Source: Oscarella lobularis (taxonomy: Eukaryota > Porifera > Homoscleromorpha > Homosclerophorida > Oscarellidae). From it: a stretch of DNA of 64,000 bases. A program made the translations under genes and the position numbers. The stretch covers positions 1,732,325 through 1,796,324 of the forward strand of contig NC_089193.1 of the NCBI RefSeq assembly GCF_947507565.1. The letters run 5' to 3'. The notes beneath the pieces were generated by a model. That model was not told the origin of the DNA and ran no database searches. It was given only the letters and a program-made list of their open reading frames with translations. Shown here in pieces: positions 39,667 through 51,500 of this stretch. The stretch's first letter is position 1. The number at the start of each line of letters is the position of its first letter.

Positions 39667-42078
39667 ATGATTCGAATTATTTTCATTGCGATTTGCTTGT
39701 TTCATTGTCTCGTCGCCGGCGACGAGTGCGATGACGCAAACGCCTGCACAGTGGACTGGTTTGACGTTGTTTTCGGATGCCAGAACGAGCCCATCGACTG
39801 TCGCGCGCGCCCACGGAGTCTCACGACCGATTTCGTCTTTCTACTCGAAGCGGGAGCAAATGCGAATAGCACGCGCCTTGCTCGCGTAGAAAACGCATTG
39901 CGACGCCTTCGCGTGTTGCTCGAAAACGATTCGCAGCCGTCCAGCTATCGTTTTCTCACTGCCGCCTACGAATCGAGTCGCGACGACGACGTTTGGCCGT
40001 GGATCGTTCAAGATTTCACCCGATCGTCCCGTTTTCCCGATCTGCACGCCGAAATTCCAGTCGGTTCACTCGCCGACGACGAGGAAGTCGCACTACTAGC
40101 GGGATTGCTCGCGACGCGACGGATTCTGCGCGGCGACTATTTCACCAAGTCAACGACCGATGCCCGCATGTTGGAGCAAAAGCCCGTCTCACTGCGTCCT
40201 GGCGCAGATCTTCACGTAGTCCTCGTGACGGGTCTCATGCAATACGAGAAACCAAGTGGAAAACTGTCGAAAAATTTTAATGAGAAATCGAGTGTGGTTT
40301 TGAGTGAAATTCTAACCGCGGCATCTTCGCTGTCTCTATCTCTTGGGGTTATAATCGACGAATCTCGACGGGCTGCTCTCGAACTTTGGGGTAATCCGTC
40401 ATTGGCTAATACATACTCAGACTTTCGTGGCTTCAGCAAAGCCTTCACGCTCAAATCCCTCATTAAAGACAGTGAACAGGCAAACTCTATACAAGCCCAC
40501 TTCTTATCCAAGGGCATCGAACTTCGAACATTTGACTATAAACAAATTGAATACAACGACTGCGTGCGTCACATGTACGCAGGCTATTTAATACCCATGG
40601 GAATCCAAGCAAAATTTCGTAACACGTGCGAAATTCAGGTAGAACCATGTGACCCAGTCATAGGCTGTCAGTTAGAGTCTTGTAACTACACATCTCTATA
40701 TGATGAATATAGTGAAAACGAAGAGGTGTCCCAGGGTTTTCTTTCTGATTCCGATCCTTCTACAAGTCCTACTTGGGTCGACGATCATATCATACAAGGT
40801 CACGTGGAAATTCGCGAGTGGGATCAGAACGTGCCGTTTGCCGCCGATTTAATTGAAAATGGGCGTCCCGTTATTTTGAGAAACGCGCTACCGAACGCGT
40901 GGCCGGCGAGGCGCAAGTGGACGCTCGAATATCTAAGTCGTAACATGGGGAAAACGTTTGCGAACGTGAAGAGCACAAACGCTTCGTATAAAATCACTTT
41001 CGATCCGGATCGACGTGTTCCCATGGCGAATTTTAGCCGCATTCGCTACGAGCTTCCGTACAACGTCACTAATATGACGGTTAGTGATTTTTTCGAGGAA
41101 ATAATGAGCGCCGAGGCGTCGGAGAGGGGTCACTACTATTTCGGAGATATGATAAATAGTTTGAAAGATGACGTGAGTCCGAATCGGCTTCTATTCGTTT
41201 CGGAGACCGACTGGAAAAAATCGAAGCAATTCCTATGGGTTTCTTCGGCTGGGATGATCACCCACACCCACTTCGATCAAGATTATAATTTTTTTGTTCA
41301 ACTTTACGGACGGAAAGAGTTTACTCTCTGGAATACGGAAGAACACGTCCATTTGGCGCCGTATCCTCGCATTCACCCAATGTGGCATAAATCGCGTGTT
41401 CACTACCACATGCCTAACCTAAAGGCCTATGGGACGTTTACTAAGGCACGCGCGCTCAAAGCCTTCGTTGAACCGGGCGACATTCTCTACATTCCGCCCT
41501 ATCATTGGCATCACGTCTTTTCTCTAACTGCTTCCGCGTCCCTATCAACGTATTCCGACGATCAAAGCGTTTACGATCACATGAACGCCGTATACGGTCA
41601 CGATCACAAATTCGATTTACTTGCAAACGCAACGGGACGCACGTACGCTCTCCGTCTCTACCTCGATCTCATTATACACGATATAATCGGCTTCGACGAA
41701 ACAACGCGCTATTTCGCCACCCTACTCCAAACCCGCTACACCGGCTTAGAACATCTCTTCATCAAAGACGTTGAACCCCTCTGCCCTCGCAATGGGAAAA
41801 TTCCTACGGCACAGCACGTGATCGGATACGCGAAACTCGACGCGGGTATCGTATCGGTGCATTTTGCCGCGCTGCCGGCACCCGTGCGAGACATCCTCTT
41901 CGCCGATTACGTCGAGGAGATATCCGCGCAGGTGGTCGGCGCCGAACGCGTGCTCGCCTTCTTTTTGAATTGTTTTCGCAATCAAGGCTATTACGTGACA
42001 AACATAGACGATAATGAGCATGCACTCTGGGATCACGTCAACGACGAGGAGGAGGAGGGGGAGGAGATCGAGACTTGA
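39667..42078 (+). CDS. Secreted or lumenal JmjC-domain protein with Cys motif and degenerate vWA-like region (803 aa)
   Basis: Single-exon gene. A signal peptide MIRIIFIAICLFHCLVAG is followed by CDDANACTVDWFDVVFGC, which matches the short Cys motif of the Dictyostelium CTDC type (CxDxxxCTxDxxxxxxGC). A second similar motif is CDPVIGC (about 345). Residues about 55-300 look like a degenerate von Willebrand A fold (TTDFVFLLEAG, LHVVLVTGL). The JmjC core lies at about 380-640: it enters at RPVILRNALPNAWPARRKW and has the iron ligands His535-Asp537 in THTHFDQDYN. The distal His lies in IPPYHWHHV (about 615). Several N-glycosylation sequons support a lumenal or extracellular location. The acidic tail is EEEEGEEIET. 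JmjC enzymes are Fe(II)/2-oxoglutarate hydroxylases or demethylases; the substrate is unknown. It stands out as intronless among intron-rich neighbours. Confidence 0.85.
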   Translation: MIRIIFIAICLFHCLVAGDECDDANACTVDWFDVVFGCQNEPIDCRARPRSLTTDFVFLLEAGANANSTRLARVENALRRLRVLLENDSQPSSYRFLTAAYESSRDDDVWPWIVQDFTRSSRFPDLHAEIPVGSLADDEEVALLAGLLATRRILRGDYFTKSTTDARMLEQKPVSLRPGADLHVVLVTGLMQYEKPSGKLSKNFNEKSSVVLSEILTAASSLSLSLGVIIDESRRAALELWGNPSLANTYSDFRGFSKAFTLKSLIKDSEQANSIQAHFLSKGIELRTFDYKQIEYNDCVRHMYAGYLIPMGIQAKFRNTCEIQVEPCDPVIGCQLESCNYTSLYDEYSENEEVSQGFLSDSDPSTSPTWVDDHIIQGHVEIREWDQNVPFAADLIENGRPVILRNALPNAWPARRKWTLEYLSRNMGKTFANVKSTNASYKITFDPDRRVPMANFSRIRYELPYNVTNMTVSDFFEEIMSAEASERGHYYFGDMINSLKDDVSPNRLLFVSETDWKKSKQFLWVSSAGMITHTHFDQDYNFFVQLYGRKEFTLWNTEEHVHLAPYPRIHPMWHKSRVHYHMPNLKAYGTFTKARALKAFVEPGDILYIPPYHWHHVFSLTASASLSTYSDDQSVYDHMNAVYGHDHKFDLLANATGRTYALRLYLDLIIHDIIGFDETTRYFATLLQTRYTGLEHLFIKDVEPLCPRNGKIPTAQHVIGYAKLDAGIVSVHFAALPAPVRDILFADYVEEISAQVVGAERVLAFFLNCFRNQGYYVTNIDDNEHALWDHVNDEEEEGEEIET

Positions 42079-42105
42079 GATCTATTCTAAGAGTATCTTT
42101 TTTTT

Positions 42106-42772
42106 TAGAATTCCTCCTGTTCCCCGCGGTCTTTTGGCTGAGCGCATATGATGAGTTCGTCCATAACAATATTTGTTCCCTTTCGAACCGAGCCGTCTTC
42201 AAGTTCGAACTTGAAGTAGTCCAATCGGCCGTTAACGAGAACGCGCGTTCTAATGTATGACGTCATTTTTTGATTATGTTTAAGAGGTGCGTGTCTAGGT
42301 GTTCCTATTTCCCCCGCCCCCGCATCTTACCCTTTTCGTACGAAATTCGTTACGACGTCTTGGAGTCGCGGCGAAAACGTCGAAATGTTGTGAAAATCGG
42401 CTTTTTGCTGCATCGAATCTAAAAGAAGTGGTCGACTGATGTCTTAGGCCCAAGGGTTCGCTTTCTGTACCGTCGCTCGTCCTATAATATCGATTCGTGA
42501 CTACGGTTAGTTTGACTACGGGTTTCTCGTCGCTCCCAGCTCGAATCGGGTCCTGCGCAACTCTGCCTAGAAGCTGGACTCTGTTCAGGCCTTGCAAAGG
42601 AAAAAGAGCGTGCATGAGAGTGGAGTTCGCGTCTGTTTAGGTGACGGTACTTCGTTCTCTTCCGGCGCTCGTCATTTCGTAGCGGACTAAGGGCTTCGAT
42701 ACCTGAGGAGAGAAGTTAGATGCTTTTCGCAGCTTCTCGGCAGCTTACCCTTGAGAAAAACTGTCGAAACAT
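42106..42772 (-). CDS. SSBP1: Mitochondrial single-stranded DNA-binding protein
   Basis: OB-fold protein that coats ssDNA during mtDNA replication. The start at 42772 gives MFRQFFSR, then VSKPLVRYEMTSAGRERST, a basic presequence like that of human SSBP1 (MFRRPVLQVLRQFVRHE). The OB-fold exons read GLNRVQLLGRVAQDP, KPVVKLTVVTNRYYR and VNGRLDYFKFELEDGS, then KGTNIVMDELIICAQ. The stop is TAA at 42106-42108. A longer frame from an upstream ATG (MVLFSRHVF) does not splice in phase and is rejected. The stop is only 27 bp from the convergent JmjC stop codon. Confidence 0.9.
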
Positions 42773-43092
42773 TGAGCTAACGTAATACGTATCCGACTCG
42801 AACCGGTAAGGGAATGAAGCGCGCTAGTAAACACGTGGCGCGAGAACAGAACCATTCCTGTTGCTATCTCCACAAGATCCCCATTCTACAGAAAAAATCA
42901 AAAACAAACAAAAGTTTCTTACATTGCACTAAAAGTGTAAAAAAAGTACAGTGAAAGTGAGAGGCAAAGTCCTTAGTGAGCAAACTCACAACGAACAATA
43001 GGTCAGAACTGAGAAGGAACCCTAGTACGAAACACATCAGAAAAACATTAAAAAAAGAGCTAAAAATAATGTAGACACAGTACTTGGAAAAC
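42773..43092. other. Intergenic: SSBP1 promoter / MELK 3' flank
   Basis: 320 bp between the SSBP1 start and the MELK stop, both on the minus strand. It contains a CACGTG near 42832 and an A/T-rich stretch (42890-43080) that is probably the MELK 3' UTR. No gene is seen. Confidence 0.55.
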
Positions 43093-44865
<1,773 letters not shown>

Positions 44866-45153
44866 TTAGGCGCCTGTTTCTTTGTTTGTGGTCGCGGTCG
44901 ATTTGGCGGGGTGATTTAGAAACGGGATGGGGTGCGGATGAGCTGGCGAAACGGCGAAGAGAAACGGGGAGGGAATGATAAAACCAGGAAACGATATACG
45001 ACGTGTGACGTAGGCGTTTCCTGTGTGGAATCGCTTCAGGGCATGCGCGCACGCCACGTGTCAAGCTGCACGACAGAAGCGACAATTAATTACCGTGCGC
45101 TAGAACACGGAAACAGCACGCAGCCAGCCCACACGTAGACTCAGTCATCGTCC

Positions 45154-46707
45154 TCAGATCATCTCCATTCGAGAAGAATAGTCTTCTTCAATGCGTTTCT
45201 TGATAACGCCTTGATTTTCGCATGCTCCCAGCAGGATTTTGACCAGAGGCTTGTCTGTACCAAGTATCCACGTTTCAATGACCGCAGCCAGCCTGGAGAA
45301 GTTGCTTTGGATTTTTTCTATTTCAACCACTTGATCTTGTGAGAGTAGTTCCTGACCAATTTCCTTCCACTTAATTTGAGCTACTTTAGCGATAGCGAGC
45401 TTCAATTGTTTGTAACGCTCTTTTTTCAGATTCATCTCTTCGTCGCCAGCTGGAAAGTTTTCAACTAGAAATAATAAATATAATTTAAGCATATACATAC
45501 TAGCTTGTAAGTAACCGTGTCTTCCCGTGGGTGCTTGTGAGGCTGGCGTAGAAATAGGCTTCTCTTCTAGAAATAAGATCAGTATAAGTATAAGTATGGT
45601 CCGCTCAAATATCTTACCGCATCCACCAAATAACTGAGGATTGTTGCTGATCAAGTAGCAGAGGTATGCCGTGGCAGATGACGCGCAGTACTTTTGATAG
45701 TACTTCAATTTACTCCTTTCTGTTCCAAAATCGGAAGCCGCCTTTATAAACACTGCGTGGTTTTCCTCGTGGGCGGCATGAAATAGGAAATAATATCCTT
45801 CCATCTCAACGCCAATCAGCTTCCTACTAGCGACAGTCTTGCGCACATCGGAAAACTTGATGCTAACATTGACTTGGTTGATGGTGAGCACTGGGTCTGT
45901 GTGCACTTTGGGCAAACGAATTTTACGAGCTTTTTCCGGAACTTCTCTCTGAAAGTACTCCTTCCCCTCTTTTGCCAGCGCAACTACGTCCTCCCCACGA
46001 CGCTTATCTACGTTCTTGAGGTGCCCTAGCTCAATCATACGTTGAACAGCCTGTTCAACCCATTCTTTTTGAACCTCATCGGCGTCCTCTAGCCACTGGA
46101 ATATTTCACTAGAAGTCGCTTTAGCATCATCGCCCTTGGCACGAACAGCACGCAAAATAGCGTCCTGCAGGTCATTGGGTGGCACGGGCTGCTTCGAATC
46201 GGGCATAAATCTCTTCCATTCGTACTCATCTACCGTCGCTGACTTGGCTCCGCTGACAATCCTCTTGATTTTATTGCCAAGCGGAGCGAGCTTAGGGTCG
46301 TGCTCAATTTCCCCATCGCCTGTCACTTTCCCCCAAGCTACTTGCACTTCATACGGAGTCAGAACGTCGCCTGCTTCCACCTTGTCCGGAGCGCCGGCAC
46401 AGACGCCGACCATGGCCATCAATACCGGTTTCAACGTGCTAACGTCGTGTACGAGTAGAGCCGCTTCGGCGGAGCCCATACTACTCTGCTGAAATAGAGC
46501 CAATTTCAATTTTTTGCTCGTATCGTGCGGCTGCCATTCGAAGACGAGGCAGTCACGAAGAAGGCTTCCTTTCGAGTCAGCAACTCGACCGGAAAAGGGC
46601 GGCGCTCCGCAGACTTTTTCTAAGGCTCGTTTCGCCTCCTTGTTCTCGACGTCGACAGCGGTGAGGACACACACGTCGACGTTGTGAATTGGAGTCGGTT
46701 TGGTCAT
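45154..46707 (-). CDS. PNP-type nucleosidase/phosphorylase + winged helix + Death domain, copy 1
   Basis: Start MTKPTPIHNVDVCVLTA (46707). The PNP/UDP phosphorylase fold is split. Residues about 10-155 include SMGSAEAALLVHDV and MVGVCAGAPDKVEAGDVLTP. Residues about 265-355 carry the Glu motif GVEMEGYYF (E301, E303) and the Asp motif KAASDFGT (D326), the positions used by MTA/SAH-nucleosidase-type enzymes. A winged-helix-like insert lies at 175-255 (LQDAILRAV, SEIFQWLE, VQRMIELGHLKNV). Two 51-bp introns (45567-45617 and 45465-45515) precede a C-terminal Death-domain-like segment (YKQLKLAIAKVAQIKWKEIG to FSRLAAVIETWILG). Both introns are multiples of three without stops, so the unspliced frame stays open (517 aa; about 483 spliced). 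PNP-fold ATP nucleosidases are immune effectors in bacterial Detocs and occur in animals. Function here is inference. Confidence 0.82.
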   Translation of the reverse strand: MTKPTPIHNVDVCVLTAVDVENKEAKRALEKVCGAPPFSGRVADSKGSLLRDCLVFEWQPHDTSKKLKLALFQQSSMGSAEAALLVHDVSTLKPVLMAMVGVCAGAPDKVEAGDVLTPYEVQVAWGKVTGDGEIEHDPKLAPLGNKIKRIVSGAKSATVDEYEWKRFMPDSKQPVPPNDLQDAILRAVRAKGDDAKATSSEIFQWLEDADEVQKEWVEQAVQRMIELGHLKNVDKRRGEDVVALAKEGKEYFQREVPEKARKIRLPKVHTDPVLTINQVNVSIKFSDVRKTVASRKLIGVEMEGYYFLFHAAHEENHAVFIKAASDFGTERSKLKYYQKYCASSATAYLCYLISNNPQLFGGCGKIFERTILILILILFLEEKPISTPASQAPTGRHGYLQASMYMLKLYLLFLVENFPAGDEEMNLKKERYKQLKLAIAKVAQIKWKEIGQELLSQDQVVEIEKIQSNFSRLAAVIETWILGTDKPLVKILLGACENQGVIKKRIEEDYSSRMEMI

Positions 46708-46720
46708 TGTCTTGGCGAGC

Positions 46721-46771
46721 TTAGAGGCGAGAGACTAGCGCGCATTCCAGACGTAGTGGTTTCACTTTCAT
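46721..46771 (-). other. Upstream ORF of PNP-Death copy 1
   Basis: A 16-codon uORF (MKVKPLRLECALVSRL, stop TAA at 46721-46723) precedes the copy 1 ATG by 14 bp. The same ATG in copy 2 is the start of the main frame, because a 7-bp insertion and a 1-bp deletion change the phase. Confidence 0.6.
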
Positions 46772-46843
46772 TACGTCGATCGTGTTGAGATACAAAAGAC
46801 AGCAATCGTGCGCTAGAACACAGAAAGAACTCGGTCACCGTGC

Positions 46844-48473
46844 TCAGTCCATTTCCATTCGAAAAGAATATTCTTCTTCAATGCGTTCCTTGATAACGCC
46901 ATGGCTTGTGCACGCCTCCAGCAGGGTTTTGACCAGAGGCTTTTTTGTACCACGTATCCAACTGTAAATAATCGCAACCAGCCTGGAGAAATTGCTTTTA
47001 TAGTCTTGCTCTATTTGGACCACTTCATCTACTGAGAGTAGCTCCTGGCCTATTTCCCGCCACTTAATTTGAACTACTTTGGCAACTGCAAGCTGCAATT
47101 CTTTGTAACGCTTTTTCTTCACATCCATCTCTTCGCCGCCATGTGGAAACATTTCAGCTAAAAATATACAAAGTTATTTCAGCATACAGATAAAATTATA
47201 CAAAACAACCGCGCTTTTTCTTAGGTGGTTGATGGGCTGGTGTACCATTGGGCTTCTCTTCTGGAACTAAAGTCAGTAAAAGCATAAAAGTATTCCCCTC
47301 AAATACCTTACCACATGCACCAAATAACTGAAGATTGTTTCTGATCAAGTAGCAGAGGTATGCCGTGGCAGATGACGCGCAGTATCTTTGATAGTACTTC
47401 AGTTTACTCCTATCTGTTCCAAAATCGGAAGCCGCCTTTATAAACACCGCGTGGTTTTTCTCGTGGGCGGCATTGGCATGAAATAGGAAAGAATATCCTT
47501 CCATCTCAACGCCAATCAGCTTCCTACTAGCAACAGTCTTGCGCACAGCGGAAAACTTGATGTTAACATTGACTTGGTTGATGGTGAGCACTGGGTCAGT
47601 GTGCACTTTCGGCAAACGAATTCTACGAGCTTCTACCGAAACTTCTCTCTCAAAGTACGCCTTCCCCTCTTCTGCCAGCGCAACTACGTTCTCCCCACGA
47701 CGCTTATCTACGTTCTTGAGGTGCCCTAGCTCAAGCATGCGTTGAACAGCCTGTTCAACCCATTCTTTCTGAACCTCAACGGCGCCTTCTAGCCACTGGA
47801 ATATTTCACTAGAAGTCGCTTTAGCATCATCGCCCTTGGCACTAACAGCACGCAAAATAGCGTCCTGCAGGTCATTTGGTGGAACGGGCTGCTTCGAATC
47901 GGGCATAAATCTCTTCCATTCGTACTCATTTGCCATCGCCGACTTGGCCCCGCTGACAATCCTCTTGATTTGATCGCCGAGCATTGCGAGCTCGGGCTCG
48001 TGCTCAATTTCCCCGTCGCTCTTCACTTTCCCCGAAGCTACTTGCAATTTAAACGGAGTCAGAACGTCGCCCGCTTCCACCTTGTCCGGAGCGCCGGCAC
48101 AAACGCCGACCATGGCTATCAGTACCGGTTTCACCATGCTAACGTCGTGTACGAGTTGAGACGCTTCGGCGGAGCCCATACTACTCTGCTGAAATAGAGC
48201 CAATTTCAATTTTTTGCTCGTATCGTGCGGCTGCCACTCGAAGACGAGGCAGTCACGAAGAAGGCTCCCTTTTGAGTCAACAACTCGACCGGTAAAGGGC
48301 TCTCCGCAGACGTTTTCTAAGGCTCGTTTCGCCTCCTCGTTCTCGACGTCGACAGCGGTGAGGACACACACGTCGACGGCGTCAATTGGAGTCGTTTGGT
48401 CATTGTTTTGCGAGCTTAGAGGCGAGAGACTAGCGCGCATTCCAGGAAGAAGACGTAGTGGTTTCACTTTCAT
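46844..48473 (-). CDS. PNP-type nucleosidase/phosphorylase + winged helix + Death domain, copy 2
   Basis: Tandem paralogue of the gene downstream, very similar in nucleotide sequence along its length including the 5' flank. The frame starts at 48473 (MKVKPLRLLPGMRASLSPL), then AVDVCVLTAVDVENEE. The same PNP halves are present, with GVEMEGYSF and KAASDFGT intact and a 2-residue insertion in HANAAHE. The winged-helix-like insert is also present (SEIFQWLEGAVEVQKEW). An intron near 47155-47205 separates PPKKKRG from the Death-domain exon (46844-47152: MFPHGGEEMDVKKKRY to LVAIIYSWIRGTKKPLVK). The ATGACC used by copy 1 is out of frame here because of a 1-bp deletion, so this copy needs the upstream ATG. 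About 136 bp separate the copies. Same inferred immune-effector role. Confidence 0.82.
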
Positions 48474-48557
48474 TACGTCGATCGAGGGGCATTACAAAAG
48501 GACATAGTGTATTATTAAATCACTTGTCTGGTCACACACAAAAAAAAAGTTACCTGT

Positions 48558-51500
48558 CTAATACTGCGTTTCTTCTGAGACCATTTTCTTTTTGACGACG
48601 TCGTGGCGCTTGAGAGGGGGGGGGGGGAGCGATTTCGCGCTATAGTAAAGTCGCTGCATGGCCGCGTGAAATTTCTTACCTTGAAGACGCTGTGATAAGC
48701 TCCGCGAAGGAGGGCGTACGGAAAACAGGATTCCAGCACGTCTTCAGTCAAAAAAGGAGACTCCTGAACGATCTAGAAACGAGGAGAATGAATTGGCGTG
48801 CATGTGAGTTGATTGGGAAGACTATACCAAGTCTAAGAGGAGATAGACACTCTCTCGATTCTTCGGATCCTTTTCCTTTTCTTTTTCTCCCGTCTCCATG
48901 CCCAATTTCAACAAACTAGACGATGCAATCTAGAGAAAAAATGCGCTCTTTTCCTAATAATCAATCTAAGGAATTACAGCCAAAAACTCCTTCATTCTTT
49001 CGCTGATCTGCGACGCCTGGAGCTGGCACTGAGAGAACAAAGCCGAAGCGACACCGTTGATGGCAATAGCGAGTGTATGAGCATTATTTTCATGGGCTAT
49101 TGAGTTGGATTTTTCAAAGCGAGATTAGCTCCAACAAGAGAGAGCAAACCTTCGAGCATGTATCTATAGGTGCATTGGGGCTGATGAGCCAAATTGGGAA
49201 GACTGACTCCAATGAAAACCTAAGAAACGAGTCCCCAAGCGATGAGACCCCGCAATCTTTCCCTCCCCTACCATTAAGAGACACCAAGTGACGAAATCTT
49301 CCTGAGAATTGGCTAGAGAGATATAATGAAGACGAGTAAGAAAGATTCTTTGGCGTACTGCAGTGTCTAGCTAATGTGCGACAGAGAATTGGATCTATGT
49401 CGCAAGGGAGTCCAGCTGCCGTCGCCATTTCGTCGACAATCTAAAAACCGAGGCTCGACGAACGTTTCTCTGTGTGTGTGTACGTACAGCGCGGTCCTGC
49501 CCGTTAGGAAAATGCTTCTGGAAGTCCTCGATGGACGTTAGAAGATAGGGAATTCGTTTTTGAAGACGCTAAGATGAAGAAGCTAGGGGGCCCCATAGGA
49601 AACAAGGTTCTCTCGCTTTTACCGAGTGGAGAGCGTTAGATAAGAGACGTCTGAATGCGAGTATGCAGCCAATGGTCGTCATTCTGCCTAAGACTTCATC
49701 GGAATCTACGTTTACGGGGTTTCGGTTTAGACTGGCGGTTTTATGGGACGGGGATTTACTTCGAAGGCGTCGAATCAAATCAGCGCAGACGTCCGGTTTG
49801 TCAAAACTGGAGCGAAGACTGTGAAGAGTCTCCTTATTGTTCAAGACAAGTTTCTACAGGAAATATTAATTTTAGAGACGGAATTCGATTCTCGACGGTT
49901 TTACCTTGAGCTCTTGGACTTGGCTCGATACTTGGCCAAGCATTTTAGCGCTCAAATGGCCAACACCGTATGAACCAATCAGCTCAACAAGAGCACACAA
50001 TTCTAAGAAAAAAATCCCCTCTATTTAATTACGTGCACTCCTTTTTTCTCTACCTGGTACATCCGTAAATTCCTCCGCTTTAAATTGAAACGTGTGTCGA
50101 CTGACGAACGATTTGCGCCACGCCGAATAGCAAATATTTCCCGAAGTGATCACTTCTCGTAGTAAGTAATCAATATAGCTATTAATTAAATATCTAGACT
50201 CTAGGGGGCTGATCTAGGGAAAACTTGAACCATACCACTGGCTATATATCGATGTTAGCGTTGGTTGACCGTTTGCGTCTGCGGGCTGCGTTTGCTGAAG
50301 AAGAACCGAGTGAAAAACGCGAACCAAGTCCACGTTTGCTACAAAAAACCGATGAGATGCCAGGCGAATTCACGCCAAGTCAACTCACCGTAATTCTCAA
50401 TGTTTTTCAGAACGGACATAAAGGCCTACGAAAAAGAAATCGAATTTTTCTTAAAAGGAGATATAGAAACGCTGCCTTGAGTCCGCAGAGGACAGTTGAC
50501 GGCTTTGTGACGTCTCCAAGGTGAAGATTCGTCGAAGTCTTCGTCAAATTAGTAACTTTTCTAAAGATTAATATGTTTTTTAAGCGAAGTCGGTCCGGCT
50601 TTTTTCTTGCTTTGCAAGAAGATCTTCCAAATGCGAAACGAGATATTCGCGCGGGGAAAACTTGTGGTCCCAGGCCGTCAATACCGGAACGTGATTCAAA
50701 GCCATGCAAAGCGACGTCATAAGGGCATAATTCGCGTCCAATCTTTTCAATAAATCGTCTTAGAGGGAAGGCTCTTGAATAATGGTTTATTTTATCGTAC
50801 GAGGTGACGTCTTCAATTGTTCTTCGAACGCTCTCTTCGCCTGGTTTCTTTCTCGGCGCCTGGAGCTTTCCCTGGTGCTTCTCCTTGCGCTTTTGCACAC
50901 TCTCCAACATCAATTCAGCGCCTCTCACCGGCAGAAGCTATAATAAAAGTAGAGTCACCTTCCCCCAAAAGCTTCCATACTTAAACTACATATTTTAGTC
51001 TCGAAAAAATAATTGAAAAAGCTATAATAAAAGGAGAGTCACCTTCCCCAAAAAGCCTCCATACTAAAAAATCTACATGTCAGATATCATATTTTAGTTT
51101 CGAAAAAATAATTGAAAATAAAACTAGAGTCGCCTTCCCCAAAAAGCCTCCATACTAAAAGTGGGAAATAATCTACATATCAGATATCTAAACTACCTAT
51201 TCTAGTCTCGAAAAATAATTGAAAAAGAGATCTATTAAAGAAGTGCATAGTATCAATACCTGGTAGTTGAGTTTAATTTGCTCTTCACATATCTCAGCTA
51301 GTGTTTCTTTCGTCAGTATTGCCATGTTGTCAAGGAAGTGATTAACAGCGGAGAGACAGCGTTCGCCTTGAGCGATTCGCTGCAAAAAAATCATACGTGC
51401 ATTTACATAGAACTGCTTCGATTTGATTCGACCTCTTCTGGACACATTTGATGAGTGCAGTCCATAAACTGACAGGCAATCAGAGGAAAGGCTATAGAAA

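Noticed and set aside
42773-42860. Alternative SSBP1 start MVLFSRHVFTS
   Set aside because: It reaches the intron in the wrong phase; MFRQFFSR at 42772 is in phase and resembles the known presequence.
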